A DNA stretch of 64,000 nt, from contig JAKSXM010000007.1 of assembly GCA_022575985.1 (NCBI GenBank), positions 14,076,501 to 14,140,500 on the forward strand, given 5' to 3'. Of the stretch, positions 11,780 to 23,496 are shown one piece after another. Every line of letters begins with the position of its first letter. Within the stretch, counting starts at the first letter, position 1. A model generated the notes under the pieces. It saw only the letters and a program-made list of their open reading frames with translations. It was not told the origin of the DNA and made no database searches. A program made the position numbers and the translations under genes. Source of the stretch: Anagrus nilaparvatae (taxonomy: Eukaryota; Arthropoda; Insecta; Hymenoptera; Mymaridae).

Positions 11780-12542
11780 CAGTTATATGCACAAGTGAGA
11801 ATAGCAAACAGTGCAGACAACATAAGTAAGTCGAACTTCTTCTTTTTAACAAAAGTGAAAATAACGATCAATGCTTATAAAAAAATATAAATTTTCGAAA
11901 TTTTTTTAAAAATATTTGTTGATTCTAAAAATAGTATAAAATCATGAATAGTTTTGTGGTACAAATAACCTGTATCACGAATAAGTTGAAACGCTCCATA
12001 TTTTATAAAGTGAATTTTCATAAATTCATTTTATAAAAATTTTAAGAAATTATTTAATTTGTTAAAGAAAATAGTACATAAGTTTTATATTAATCTATTA
12101 AATTAAAAAAATTTTAAATTTTATCAAAATTGTTAAAAATGAAATAGTTATTAAATTACTAAAACTGTTATTTAATAAAAAAATAAAATTTGTTAACTAA
12201 TACTTGTTTGAAAAAATTTTTTTTACCTTTACATATTATTGGTAAGTACTATAATTCTATATCTGTGTATTTCTTTTGCTTTTCCCGGAATTGTAAATGA
12301 AAATTTTTAGCCAATTTTTTCGCATAATAATTTTATTAGGCATTGGGAATATTAAATTTCTATGATCCACATTAAAATTGCAGAAAATATCTATTAAATT
12401 TTAAGTTTTCTCCCCAATTTACAACATAGTTCCTAAAAATTTTAAATTTTACACGAAGCTTTTATTTATATTATGTATACCTTATATACTTGTATACTTA
12501 TGCAAATGCTTGATGCTGGTAATCCCTTTTTATTGGAAGCTG
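11780..12542. other. AT-rich spacer
   Basis: Nothing recognised. Confidence 0.5.
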
Positions 12543-13545
12543 ACAAGGGGAGTTCAATACATTTGGAACACCGAATTACACCAAATGGTTATGGATGAGT
12601 TTGTTATGTTGAAAAAACATGCCGACTACCCTCCGTTCCTTCCAATGGGCCTTCTGAGCCTAGAAATGCAGGGCTCAATGTTATAAAATGGGATTTTTTG
12701 GTAATTTTCAAAGAAACGCCAAAACCTCGCAAGTTAACCAAAACTCTTCTGGATAGTCTCATTTTTTTGGTTTAAGTATCACCTTTCATACGCCGTAAAC
12801 CGCAATTTATTATCACTAATTCTCTCATCACTATAGCCAATTAACCAAACGGTCATTTTTGGCTAAAATAAGACCAATTTTTAAAATGCTGCCAAATTTG
12901 TAATTTCTGATGAAAATGGATTTTATAGGTCTGAAAAAATTTGTACAAGCTTCAAATTTCCAAAAATTTTTTGCTCGTCTCATTTCCTTGATTCGTTTTT
13001 AAGAAATGGCTCTTCAAAGTTATCATTAAAAATGAGATTTTTTAAAAAATCGTAAAATTGGGACTGTGACTTCAAATTATCATATCTGGTTAACAAATAA
13101 TTGCAAAAGGTAAAGTCAAGAAGTTTTGGAAACTTGAAGCTTGTACAAATTTTTTCAGACCTATAAAACCTATTTTCGTCAGAAATTACAAATTTGGCAA
13201 CATTTTAAAAATTGGTCATTTTTAGCCAAAAATGACCGTTTGGTTAATTGGCTATAGTGATGAGAGAATTAGTGATAATAAATTGCGGTTTACGGCGTAT
13301 GAAAGGTGATACTTAAACCAAAAAAATGAGACCAACCAGAAGAGTTTTGGTTAACTTGCGAGGTTTTGGCGTTTCTTTGAAAATTACCAAAAAATCCTAT
13401 TTTATAACATTGAACCCTGCGTTTCTAGGCCCAGAAGGCCCATTGGAAGGAACGGAGGGTAGTCGGCATGTTTTTTCAACATAACAAACTCATCCATAAC
13501 CATTTGGTGTAATTCGGTGTTCCAAATGTATTGAACTCCCCTTGT
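12543..13545. mobile_element. 1.0-kb near-perfect hairpin element
   Basis: The left arm starts ACAAGGGGAGTTCAATACAT, and the right arm ends ATGTATTGAACTCCCCTTGT. The arms (about 12543-12970 and 13119-13545) match almost base for base over about 430 bp around a spacer of about 150 bp. No coding frame. The few arm differences suggest recent insertion or ongoing arm conversion. A sequence like the tip (CACTCCGCTTGTGAGTACTT) occurs alone near 3000. Confidence 0.9.
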
Positions 13546-13605
13546 GAGTATTTTAGACGTATACTTAAAAGTAAATTAAATTACTTTTTTATGAGTTTAC
13601 ATAAT

Positions 13606-13775
13606 CAGGCACGTAGCCAGGGAGGGGGCTGGGGGGGCTCAAGCCCCCCCCCGAAATTTTTTTTTGTAATGTATTTTTTTCAAAAGTGGGGGTAAAATGC
13701 CGTTTGGAGAGGGAAATTTTACATTGAAGCCCCCCCCGAAGCCCTCACCGAACGAAAATCCTGGCTACGTGCCTG
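13606..13775. mobile_element. 170-bp MITE, CAGGCACGTAGCCAGG ends
   Basis: It has perfect 16-bp terminal inverted repeats (CAGGCACGTAGCCAGG) and G/C-run-rich subterminal sequence, and is flanked by the 5-bp direct repeat ATAAT (13601-13605 and 13776-13780). I recall this terminus from many animal genomes, but do not assign a superfamily. Confidence 0.9.
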
Positions 13776-14635
13776 ATAATGTAATAATAATTTTCATTTT
13801 AGGATTATTTGGCATTACAATTTGTAGATTTACTTTCTGATAGATTAATTGGTACCAGAGAAACCATGATACAAGTTACAAGTTATAAGTTACAGTTACA
13901 CTTACAGTTACACCTACAAGTTCTTATAAAAATTAGGTTATTAGCAAGCGGTGCCAATCAGTGGGATTTGGCTCAGTACATAAACCATCCAGTTAGTCAA
14001 ACTTCTGTTTCTTTAACTTTATAAACTAAAAAATGACGTGGAGAATTATTTTTAGTAAAACTATTAGGAAAAAATATTTTGGAACCGATTTGAGGACCTA
14101 ACCATGCATCTTACCCCGATTTGGTTTAAATTTAAACATATAAAAAAATAATTTTCCCAACTTTTTAGACATCTATATATTCAATTTGACAACAAATAAC
14201 AGGAGAAATCATTGTTAAGTGAAGAAATATATGTTTTGAAATCTTATATATTTGAAACATTTCTTTTTACATTTATTACTTATAAAAAAATATGTACACA
14301 TTTTTAATTGAAAGTTTATTACGTCAACTTAACAAAAGTAATTCATCAGAACTTAACCAGGAACTTAACCACACAAAATAATGTTTACAAGACTTTGGTT
14401 ATTACTCTGGTCATATTGGTTGATATTTTCCCCACTAATGAGATTTACAAATTTAGGGATTTTTTATCAACTTTACACACTTGGGACCCTCAAATTCGTA
14501 ATTAGCCAGCCAAAAAAACTATTATAATCTGCTTAAATTATTATTAATAACTCCTGTTAAAAAGATTGTTAAAATACTCCTTAAAAGGTTGAATTTTCAA
14601 ATTTAAGGCTGGTCCACCATTATATCTGCTCTGGG
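13776..14635. other. AT-rich DNA with a degenerate short repeat
   Basis: Near 13870-13925 there is a loose repeat of TTACAGTTACACTTACA type. The open frames here have no protein character. Nothing else recognised. Confidence 0.5.
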
Positions 14636-14733
14636 ACCCCGAAATTCGTGATCAGCAATCCAAAATACTTATGGGGGAACGAACCTCATTAGTGGGGAAA
14701 ATATTACCCCCCCCCCTGATATGACTAGAGTAT
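14636..14733 (+). repeat. Diverged foldback-element right end
   Basis: GACCCCGAAATTCGTGATCA ... CCAAAATACTTATGG ... TGACTAGAGTATA aligns, block by block, with the right end of the foldback element at 16849-16951 and with 1371-1480. Confidence 0.65.
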
Positions 14734-14742
14734 ATTGTCATT

Positions 14743-15581
14743 ACCGAAGCCGGAAGGTATACTGGTAGGGAGAGAGGGAGAGAGAGAGCAAGTTAGGGGA
14801 CTAGGCCCTGGTGGTGTAGGACTAGGCAGTGGTGGTGTAGGACATGGGGGCGGTAAAAAGAAAAAAATCTCGCACAAAAAGAACCATAATGGTTTTCCAT
14901 ATGATAATCCAAATGGTTAACCATAAGGTATATTATTGACCCAAAAAGGTTATTTAAATATTTTCCGATTTTCCAAGATGGCGGACCTAAAAGCATTAAC
15001 AAAGCAAGTTTCTGCATTACTTGGAGGGTTTTTGAGGTTGAGAAAAACGTTTTTATGGATGAAAATATTCATTTTTTCACCCCACTATATTTTCCGATTT
15101 TCCAAAATGGTGGACCAAAAAATACAAAAAAGTGAATTTTCTTCATTTTAAATGTAAAAAATTCAATAGAGAATTAAATGCAGAAAATTCAATTTTTTTG
15201 TATTTTTTGGTCCACCATTTTGGAAAATTGGAAAATATGTTGGGGTAAAAAAATAAAAATTTTCCTCTATGAAAACGTTTTTCTCATCCTCGAAAATCCC
15301 CAAGTAATGTAAAAAGTTCATTCTATTATATTATTTGGTCCGCCATCTTGGAAAATCGGAAAATATTTAAATAACCTTTTTGGGTCAATAATATACCTTA
15401 TGGTTAACCATTTGGATTATCATATGGAAAACCATTATGGTTCTTTTTGTGCGAGATTTTTTTCTTTTTACCGCCCCCATGTCCTACACCACCACTGCCT
15501 AGTCCTACACCACCAGAGCCTAGTCCCCTAACTTGCTCTCTCTCTCCCTCTCTCCCTACCAGTATACCTTCCGGCTTCGGT
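14743..15581. mobile_element. Palindromic element with a glycine-rich frame in each arm
   Basis: Two arms of about 410 bp (14743-15150 and 15172-15581) are inverted around a centre near 15160. The outer part of each arm carries the same open frame: plus strand 14735-14920 and minus strand 15404-15628. Both contain PKPEGILVGREGEREQVRG followed by GGVGLGSGGVGHGGGKKKK and end ...FPYDNPNG-stop. The inner part has TTTCCGATTTTCCAAGATGG-type repeats. The element lies exactly between two foldback termini (14733 and 15585). Whether the frame is ever translated is unknown; it could be a captured host exon or mere repeat composition. Confidence 0.8.
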
Positions 15582-15584
15582 ATT

Positions 15585-16951
15585 ACTCCAGTCAAAATAC
15601 GGGGGGGGGGTTGTATTTTCACTGGCACACACGAGATTTGCTCTACTATAGGTTTTTTGGGTCACTGAACCCGAAAATCGGGGTCAAAACGTATTGAAAT
15701 GGGGGCTTCACCCTTAAATTTGCAAAAACTACCCCCAAAAAGGGGTGTTTTTTACATATTTGCAATTTGAGCGCTCAGATTGGCACCATAAGGGTTTTTT
15801 GGGTCGCTAATTAAGAATTTTGACTCCTTTTTCATAAATAATCAATATTTCACCCCTAAATTGGCCAAAACAACCCCCCTAAAGGGGGTGTTTTTGCTAT
15901 TTTCGCACTTTGAGCATCCAGGATATGTCCATATAGGTTTTTTGGGTCGCTAATTAACAATTTTAACTCCTTTTTCATAAATAATCAATATTTCACCCCT
16001 AAATTGGCCAAAACAACCCCCCCCAAAGGGGGTGTTTTTGCTATTTTCGCACTTTGAGCATCCAGGATATGTCCATATAGGTTTTTTGGGTCGCTAATTA
16101 AGAATTTTGACTCCTTTTTCATAAATAATCAATATTTCACCCCTAAATTGGCCAAAACCACCCCCCCAAAGGGGGTTTTTGCTATTTTCGCACTTTGAAC
16201 ATCCAGGATATGTCCATACAGGTTTTTTGGGTCGCTAATTAAGAATTTTGACTCCTTTTTCATAAATAATCAATATTTCACCCCTAAATTGGCCAAAACC
16301 ACCCCCCCAAAAAAACCTGTATGCACATATCCTGGATGTTCAAAGTGCGAAAATAGCAAACACCCCTTTGGGGGGGGGGTTGTTTTGGCCAATTTAAGGG
16401 TGAAATATTGATTATTTATGAAAAAGGAGTCAAAATTCTTAATTAGCGACCCAAAAAACCTGTATGGACATATCCTGGATGTTCAAAGTGCGTTAATAGC
16501 AAAAACCCCCTTTCGGGGGGTGGTTTTGGCCAATTTAGGGGTGAAATATTGATTATTTATGAAAAAGGAGTCAAAATTCTTAATAAGCGACCCAAAAAAC
16601 CTGTATGGACATATCCTGGATGTTCAAAGTGCGAAAATAGCAAAAACCCCCTTTGGGGGGGGGTTGTTTTGGCCAATTTAGGGGTGAAAGATTGATTATT
16701 TATGAAAAAGGAGTCAAAATTCTTAATTAGCGACCCAAAAAACCCTTATGGTGCCAATCTGAGCGCTCAAATTGCAAATATGTAAAAAACACCCCTTTTT
16801 GGGGGTAGTTTTTGCAAATTTAAGGGTAAGCCCCCATTTCAATACGTTTTGACCCCGATTTTCGGGTTCAGCGACCCAAAAAACTTATAGTAGAGCAAAT
16901 CTCGTGTGTGCCAGTGAAAATACAACCAAACCCGTATTTTGACTGGAGTAT
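15585..16951. mobile_element. 1.37-kb foldback element with internal 143-bp subrepeats
   Basis: The ends are ACTCCAGTCAAAATAC and its complement GTATTTTGACTGGAGT. Each arm contains about 3-3.5 copies of a 141-144 bp subrepeat; GGTTTTTTGGGTCGCTAATT starts at 15793, 15936, 16080 and 16221. The right arm is the inverse, with CGACCCAAAAAACCTGTATG near 16447, 16587 and 16731. The arms meet near 16310. Long inverted arms built of tandem subrepeats are the hallmark of foldback transposons such as FB/Galileo; no transposase is present here. Confidence 0.9.
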
Positions 16952-16971
16952 ATGTCATAAAAAAATTTTTT

Positions 16972-19900
16972 TTAATTCTCAGTTATACATGAAAATGGAA
17001 TTAAATATTCTTCTGATGAAACTTTCTCCATACAAATTGGGCATTTTCTTTCTGCCTTAGGATTTACATTTCCCTCTAATATACCAAGCGCACATCCAGT
17101 GCAGCAAGGAAAATGAAGATACTTGCACGGAAAAACCGCGTCAACTTCATATGTTGTGCAGATAGTACAAATGATTTTTCTTGTCGACTGTTCTGTTGAG
17201 GAATCTGTCGAGGGTCCTTTAATAAAAAAGAAAAATGAAACTGCTTTTTCATTCGTAATAAAAATAAATTTTAAAAATATATGCCTAATATATGGACCTA
17301 TTACAAAAAAGGCCTAATATTATAATGTAATATTCATTTTTGGAACATAAAACTGATTATTAAAATTTATCAAAGGTTTGTTATTTCCTCATAAACATAA
17401 TTTGCTTAATTGTCAGTTACCTGGAAATGGAATTAATTCTTTATTTGACGGGACTTCCTCCTTACAAATTGGGCATTTTCTTTCAGCTCCAGGTTGTACA
17501 TTTCCTTTCATTATTCCATCTGCACATCCAGTACAGCAAAGAAAATGGAGATACTTGCACGGAAAAATGACGTTGACCTTATGCGTGGTGCAGAGAGTAC
17601 AAATGATTTCTTTTGTCGGCGATTCTGTTGGCGGTTCTGCAGTTGGTTCTGTAATAAAAAAGAATAGTAATAAAAATTTTTCATACTCATTAAGATGATA
17701 AATTTTTAAAAAATATGCATAAAATATAGGCCAAAAAAAGAAAAAGGCCTAATATATGTGCAAAAATTATTTTTTGGAGCATAAAACTTATTATTAAAGT
17801 TTAGGTAAGCTTTGCTTATAATCATGAAAAAAAATTGATAATATAATTGATAGTTACTTGGGATTGGAATTAGACTTGTTTCTTCAGGGATTTCCTCCCT
17901 ACACAGTGGACACTTCCTTTCAGTCCCATATTGTACATTTCCTTCCAATATTTGAAGCGCGCATTCAGTGCAGCAACGTACATGACGCTGGCTGCACGGA
18001 AAAATCACGTCGACATTAGATGCACAGCATATAAAACATTCCTCTGTAATTAGAAAGAAAAAGCGACACTGCTATTAGAATAAATATTCATATTAAAGAT
18101 ATGTAAGATCAATTGAAATTTTTATAAACGGAAAATAAATAAGCAATATTATAAATATTCGTTTCAAACACAAAGTTGTAAAAATACTTTTTCCTTGGCC
18201 AAGGATAATCATTATATGTTAAAATTGAAATCATATTTTTACATCGTACTGACCCTATACTCATATTGGTTTTTCCGAAATTCCAGTATTTATCAATTTT
18301 AGATTAATAAAAATTTTCGCAAATGAAATGGAATTTATTATGTTTTAATACCCAAATAGGCACCAAAAATTTAGCCCATTTCCCGCCCCTAAAAATTTAA
18401 TCAAATTTCACCATAAAATGCACATGCATAGATGATATTAACCAGCATGTATTAAATTGAGTTTAAGCCAGGGTATATATAATATTATCTACCTTGGTTT
18501 AAGCACAACTTTGCTAAAAAAAACTTCGGTAAATTTCGGATCTGTGAGTTACTCCAAAATGTAGTACGATTTCGTTTAATTTATATAATCAGTAGAAAAT
18601 TTTTCTATGTTAAGTATTTTGGGCCGCTGAATTTAAATATCAATATCTCGAAAACTTTCTAAGTGGCAAAATCACCCCTAAAAATAACTTTTTTTAGAGA
18701 ATAAATTGCCAGTTTTTTTAATGATTAAATTAAGATTTTTAAAAAGTGTTAAAAAATTCTCATTTTTCAATAATAATTCATATTTTTAATTAATGAAATT
18801 TTAATAAATCAACCCAAAATCTATTATTACATGTAACCATAAGGGTTAGATTACCACCCCGAGAGAAGAAAATCAATAAAAAATATACTCAATCAGTTTT
18901 TTAAAAATTATAAAAGCATAGTAGAGTTAGATATTTTTTACAGCAAAAAATAATTTCCTCATTTCTTATTGCAACAAAAACTGTTCCTTGAGTACCTCTT
19001 ATAACTTTCTTTTAGCAAAGCTGTGCTTAAATTCAATTTAATTTTGGTCAATATATTCAAATTATTCTATAACTATTTTAAATCATCTCTGCATGTGCTA
19101 TTTTATGTTAAAAAAAATGCATTAAATTTTTTAGCCAGAAAAATGGGCTGAAAGTCGAGCATTTTGTCGGTCCCCCTTTGTATAGAAACTTTTACACTTT
19201 ACATTAGTAAATATTAATTGGCAAGCATATTGATTCGCTGTCAATCTGCTATGCTTGGAAATTCAAGCAACTATTCAAAACATTTTTTTTTTAAATCTGA
19301 ATAATTTATTCGACAAATTGAGCCAACAATTATTTGGATATTTCGCCTCTGACTAAATAGTGTGAGGCTCGTCAGTACGTACACTATTTAGCCTTTTCGT
19401 AGATACCCATGAATAATAATTTTTGTATAAAACAAAAAACAAAATAAAATTTTTTTTAATAATAAATTATGTAAAAAATGTGAGAACTTACTTCGATGAA
19501 ATCACGCGATAGACTATTATAAAAGAAAGATTTATTTATTGTTCTAATATCAAATTTTATTAGGAAAAACACTGGTAATTAGTTAATTAAACTATTACTT
19601 ACTATAACAATTTAAAAAGAAAAATAAAAGTAAAATTATATTAAAAAACTTATGAATAATACTAAGTTATACCACTTTATTTACACAGGCTAACGTCTAG
19701 CCTATATAATGAACACTGTAAAAAACAACTCCGGTGATTTTACGACAAAATTGGTAAATTTACGAAAATTTACTAAATTTACGACAAAAATCGGAAATTT
19801 ACTAATATTTGTAAATTTGCGGATTTTTTCGTAAATTTTCGACAAAATCGTAAATTTACAACTATATGTCGTAATTTTACGATTTTTGTAGAAAAATTAC

Positions 19901-20673
19901 AAATTTTTTTTTTTAAGTAAAAATGTACCATTTAAATAAATTATAATTGACTCATCCTGTTTTTGCTTATATTAACTTATTCGTCCAGATTACCCTTTTT
20001 TTCGTAATTAATAACATTTTTTATTCTTAAAATATTAATAATTATATATGTAATAATTATAAAGAAATGTAGCGAAAAAAAAAAGTATTCACCTTTTCTC
20101 ATGGTGTAAAATAAAAAAACATTGTTATGACTCTAAATGGTTTGCTATGCGTTTTTAGGTACAAAAAATATGGCTTGTAATTTCACAAATGTTTGTCGCA
20201 AATTTTCGATTAAAATTTGCAATTTTTCTACAAAAATCGTAAAATTACAACATAGTTGTAAATTTACGATTTTGTCGAAAATTTACGAAAAAATAAATCG
20301 TTAATTTACTATTTTTTCGCAAATTTACAAATATTAGTAAATTTTCGATTTTTGTCGAAAAATTGCAAATTTTTTCGAAAATTTACTAAATTTTCGTAAA
20401 TTTACCAATTTTGTCGTAAAATCACCGGATTTGTTTTTTACAGTGTATTATTTTTTATACGAATTATAAAAATGTTTAATACCTGCTTCCGAATTTTTTT
20501 CAGATGTTGTTGGAGCTAAAAATTTTTATTTAGAAAATATGTTTTTATTACAAAAATTTTAAAATTGCATTAGATCAAAAATTAAAACTCTTACCTGATA
20601 AAACATATGGATTATTATTTATCAATATTAATAAAATACAATTAATTAAAAAAACTAAACTAATTTTTGACAT
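16972..20673 (-). CDS. Predicted secreted protein with three tandem RING fingers
   Basis: I do not recognise this gene. Five coding exons splice in frame, all junctions in phase 1: 20595-20673, 20483-20515, 17858-18043, 17421-17648 and 16972-17216 (771 nt, 256 aa). Exon 1 encodes a signal-peptide-like start (MSKISLVFLINCILLILI). Exon 2 adds a short linker, APTTSEKNSEA. Exons 3-5 each encode one RING of C-x2-C-x10-C-x3-H-x3-C-x2-C...C-x2-C type: CFIC...CSQRHVRCCTEC...CPLC, CTLC...CKYLHFLCCTGC...CPIC, CTIC...CKYLHFPCCTGC...CPIC. The HxxCCxxC layout is like the RING of IAP proteins. S/T/E/P-rich linkers separate the fingers, and all zinc ligands are present. The introns between RING exons are also alike, so the array grew by duplicating exon plus intron in units of about 400-430 bp. 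RING domains usually recruit E2 enzymes in the cytosol, so a secretory signal is odd. The signal exon could belong to a lumenal, secreted or venom-type protein, or be mis-assigned. Confidence 0.72.
19714..20445. mobile_element. 732-bp MITE inside the RING-gene intron
   Basis: The ends CACTGTAAAAAACAAC and GTTTTTTACAGTG are inverted, and CCGGTGATTTTACGACAAAA continues the match inward. The arms (about 200-280 bp) consist of GTAAATTTACGA-like palindromic words around a unique centre near 19920-20160. It fills part of the 2.4-kb intron between the linker exon and the first RING exon. Confidence 0.85.
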
Positions 20674-21894
20674 TTTTTAATTATATCGATAGTATCGTTT
20701 TTGAAAAAAATTTATTTATTTTTTAATTTAACAAATGACCTGATTCTAAAAATATTTTTGACTTATATATTCCTTTAAAAATAGAATATATTATAATTAC
20801 CATATCATAAAATAAATATTGAAAAATTATTTATAAATCATAAGTTTTTTGACAAAAGAAAAAAAATATTAAAAATAATCTAGTTCAATATTAATTTATT
20901 CCTACATTACAAAATATATTTATATACAATAGAAAATTAAAAAAAATATCTGGAAATACTATAAATATACATGAAAATAAAGAATTTTGAGCTAAGAATC
21001 ATCAATTTCGTAAGAGGAAATAGTATTAATTTATTAAATTAAAATTGTCCAATTTTAATTTTTAATAATCAAAATTAAAAATAATGAAGTTTTACACCTC
21101 TAACTTACAGTAATCTGTTTTCTTTTACTTTTAATTGCCATTTTATTTTTTGTATCATGCATGCACAAAAATTTTTTAACATAAAATATTTTAAAAGTAT
21201 TTTATTGCTGATTTAAGAATTTGGTTGAATAAACAAAAAATGTTACATTATGTTACATAAAAAAATAAAAAAAACAGCAATATTTTTTTCCTTTTTGAAA
21301 GTAGTACATCATTTTTTTCTATGGGAGTACTAGTTTTAGAAATATTTTTTATAGTCAATTTTTTGGATCTAAAACTTAATTTTTTTAATTTTTTTTTTTC
21401 AAAATGTTTTACATAAAAAAATATAAATAATAGCAATATTTTTTTTCTTTTGGGACGTAGTACTTAATTTTTTTCTATGAAAGTACTAATATCTAGAATT
21501 ATCGTTATTATTTAATTAATCTATATAGGATTTGATAATAAAACTAGCTTTCAAATATATGAAATTGACCAATTTATTTTGTCTTTCTAACATAAAAAAA
21601 AATATTTTACAAAAGTACTTAATTTAAAGGACTTATTTTTTTGAAATAACATTTCAATGCATTAATTACCTATAAATTTTAAGACAGTAAAATTGTTAAA
21701 GATTATTGATCTTATATAAGATTTGAATTAAATTCAACTTTAAATTTAAAAATACATGTATAAGTAAATCTATACAATAAAAAATGCTTTTATTTTACAT
21801 ACATTAACGATTTTTTGCAATAAATATAATAATATATTATAGGTATACCATATAAATTATTTACAAATTTTTTTCTTACGATAATTATATTTCT
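20674..21894. other. Intergenic, AT-rich
   Basis: Between the RING-gene start codon and the PAK1IP1 stop codon, both on the minus strand. Two imperfect direct copies of an AGCAATATTTTTTTCxTTT...AGTAC-like stretch lie at about 21278-21330 and 21432-21490. No promoter motif is called. Confidence 0.5.
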
Positions 21895-23496
21895 TTATTT
21901 ACTTTTTTTGTTTTTTTTATTTTTTTTAGGCCTTTCATCAGAATCTTGAGTCCTTTTTTTTTCATTTTTTTTATTTGAATCTGTTTTTAACTTTTTTTTA
22001 ATTATTGAATTATCGTCATTTAATGTTCTTTTGTTTTTTTTCTCAGGGCTTGCAAGTAATAGATTTTTAGCTTTCTTATTTTTTGTGTTTTCTTCATTTG
22101 TCTCTTCACTAATATTATCTAGCGATCTTTTCTTTTTCTTTTTTTTTTGTACTACATCATCTAGATCATGTTCAATAGTAACTTTTTGATCTAATCGTAG
22201 TTTATTGGAAATACTTTTTACTTCTGATTCTTTTTCTACTTCGATGGTTATCTCTTTCGATTCTTTGTTTTCAGGTTTTGGTGACAAAGTCATACAAGAA
22301 ATTCTAGCACCACAATTTACTTTACTTAACATATTTAATTTATCTTTTGCGAAAAGCCATAATTTAATTTCTCCCGAACTACATGCAGATACAATAAGTT
22401 CCTCCATACAAGCTAAACATTTAACTCGAGAATCATGAGCTTGAACTTCACTATATGAAGAATCTTTATTTATAAAATTATGCAAACGAATTTTTCCATC
22501 TGTAAATCCACAAATAACTATCTCATCAGTTAAAAATTTAGAAGAAGTAATTTTGGAGTCAAAATTTAGTTCTTCTACAATACCAGCAGTTTCTACAGAA
22601 TATAAATCAACCCTATTATTTGCTGATATCAAATAATGATTACCGTCTGGACTCCATTCTAATATATTTATATTTTTAGCATCCATTTTTAACCTGGGCA
22701 CTAAATTTGTTGCATAAGCTTGTCTACCTTTTACAAGATTCCATGTTCTCAAAACTCCGTCATGACCTGTAGTTAAAGCTATTTTACCGCTTGGATGAAC
22801 AGCAACAGCATCAACTGCAAGACCTTTATGAGGTTTCTGCCAATGTTTTTCTAATTGCCAATTACCACTGCGTACTATTCCTATTGTACCATCACTACTT
22901 CCAGTTATTAAATGGGAACCATTTGGAGTAAATGCTATACAATTTACTGTATCTGCACAAATAAAAAATTTTAAATATTTTATTTTGTTAACAACAATTC
23001 TTTATATATACATGAAAACATTTATTAAGTATTTACCATTATGATGGACTAATTTTCCAGATTCTGTTCTACTTCTCATATCATATAAGCAAACTGTATC
23101 ATCTGCAGCTGACGAAGCTAAAAAATTTTTGCTGCTAGAGATACTTCGAATACTGGCAAGATGACTATGTGTTGCAAATTTTTGTTCCATTTTATAATAC
23201 TAAAAGTAAATACAAACCATTTTATAAAACAAAAGTAAATAGCAAAATAAAAACATTAAAGTAATTAAATAATTGTATTTAATAAATAATTGTCAATTAA
23301 TTGCAAATTTTGATTTTTTTGTAATTTTAATATTTATAAAATTTAATACTCATTATTTTTTTTAATTTATCACATAAAATTTAGATACTATATAATAATT
23401 ATCCCAAAACGTTTGACTTACGTTATCTTCATCCACCGAATAACCAAGTAAAAACTGTTCATAAGTTCCAACAATTATTTCGAAATTCACAGTCAT
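21895..23496 (-). CDS. PAK1IP1: PAK1IP1/Mak11-like WD40 ribosome-biogenesis protein
   Basis: Three exons, 23422-23496, 23037-23199 and 21895-22952, join with correct phase to give 431 aa. The start MTVNFEIIVGTYEQFLLGYS is the family's signature N-terminus. WD40 blades follow: SHLASIRSISSSKNFLASSA then DDTVCLYDM; NCIAFTPNGSHLITGSSDG; AVAVHPSGKIALTTGHDG then LRTWNLVKGR; and ILEWSPDGNHYLISANN. The last 80 residues or so are lysine-rich and low complexity (QKKKKKKR, KKKNKR, KKNKKNKKSK end), typical of nucleolar localisation. Known relatives (yeast Mak11, human PAK1IP1, about 390 aa) act in 60S subunit assembly and bind PAK kinase. The protein is slightly longer than the human one because of the basic tail. 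It shares a 1.7-kb divergent upstream region with ENOSF1. Confidence 0.92.

Noticed and set aside
15447..15668. 73-codon proline-rich frame on the plus strand
   Set aside because: It is the complement of the glycine-rich frame in the palindrome arm.
21120..21150. Possible short exon reading MAIKSKRKQIT with a GTAAGT donor, minus strand
   Set aside because: It lies upstream of the better signal-peptide exon and no acceptor joins it in frame; kept only as a possible leader exon.
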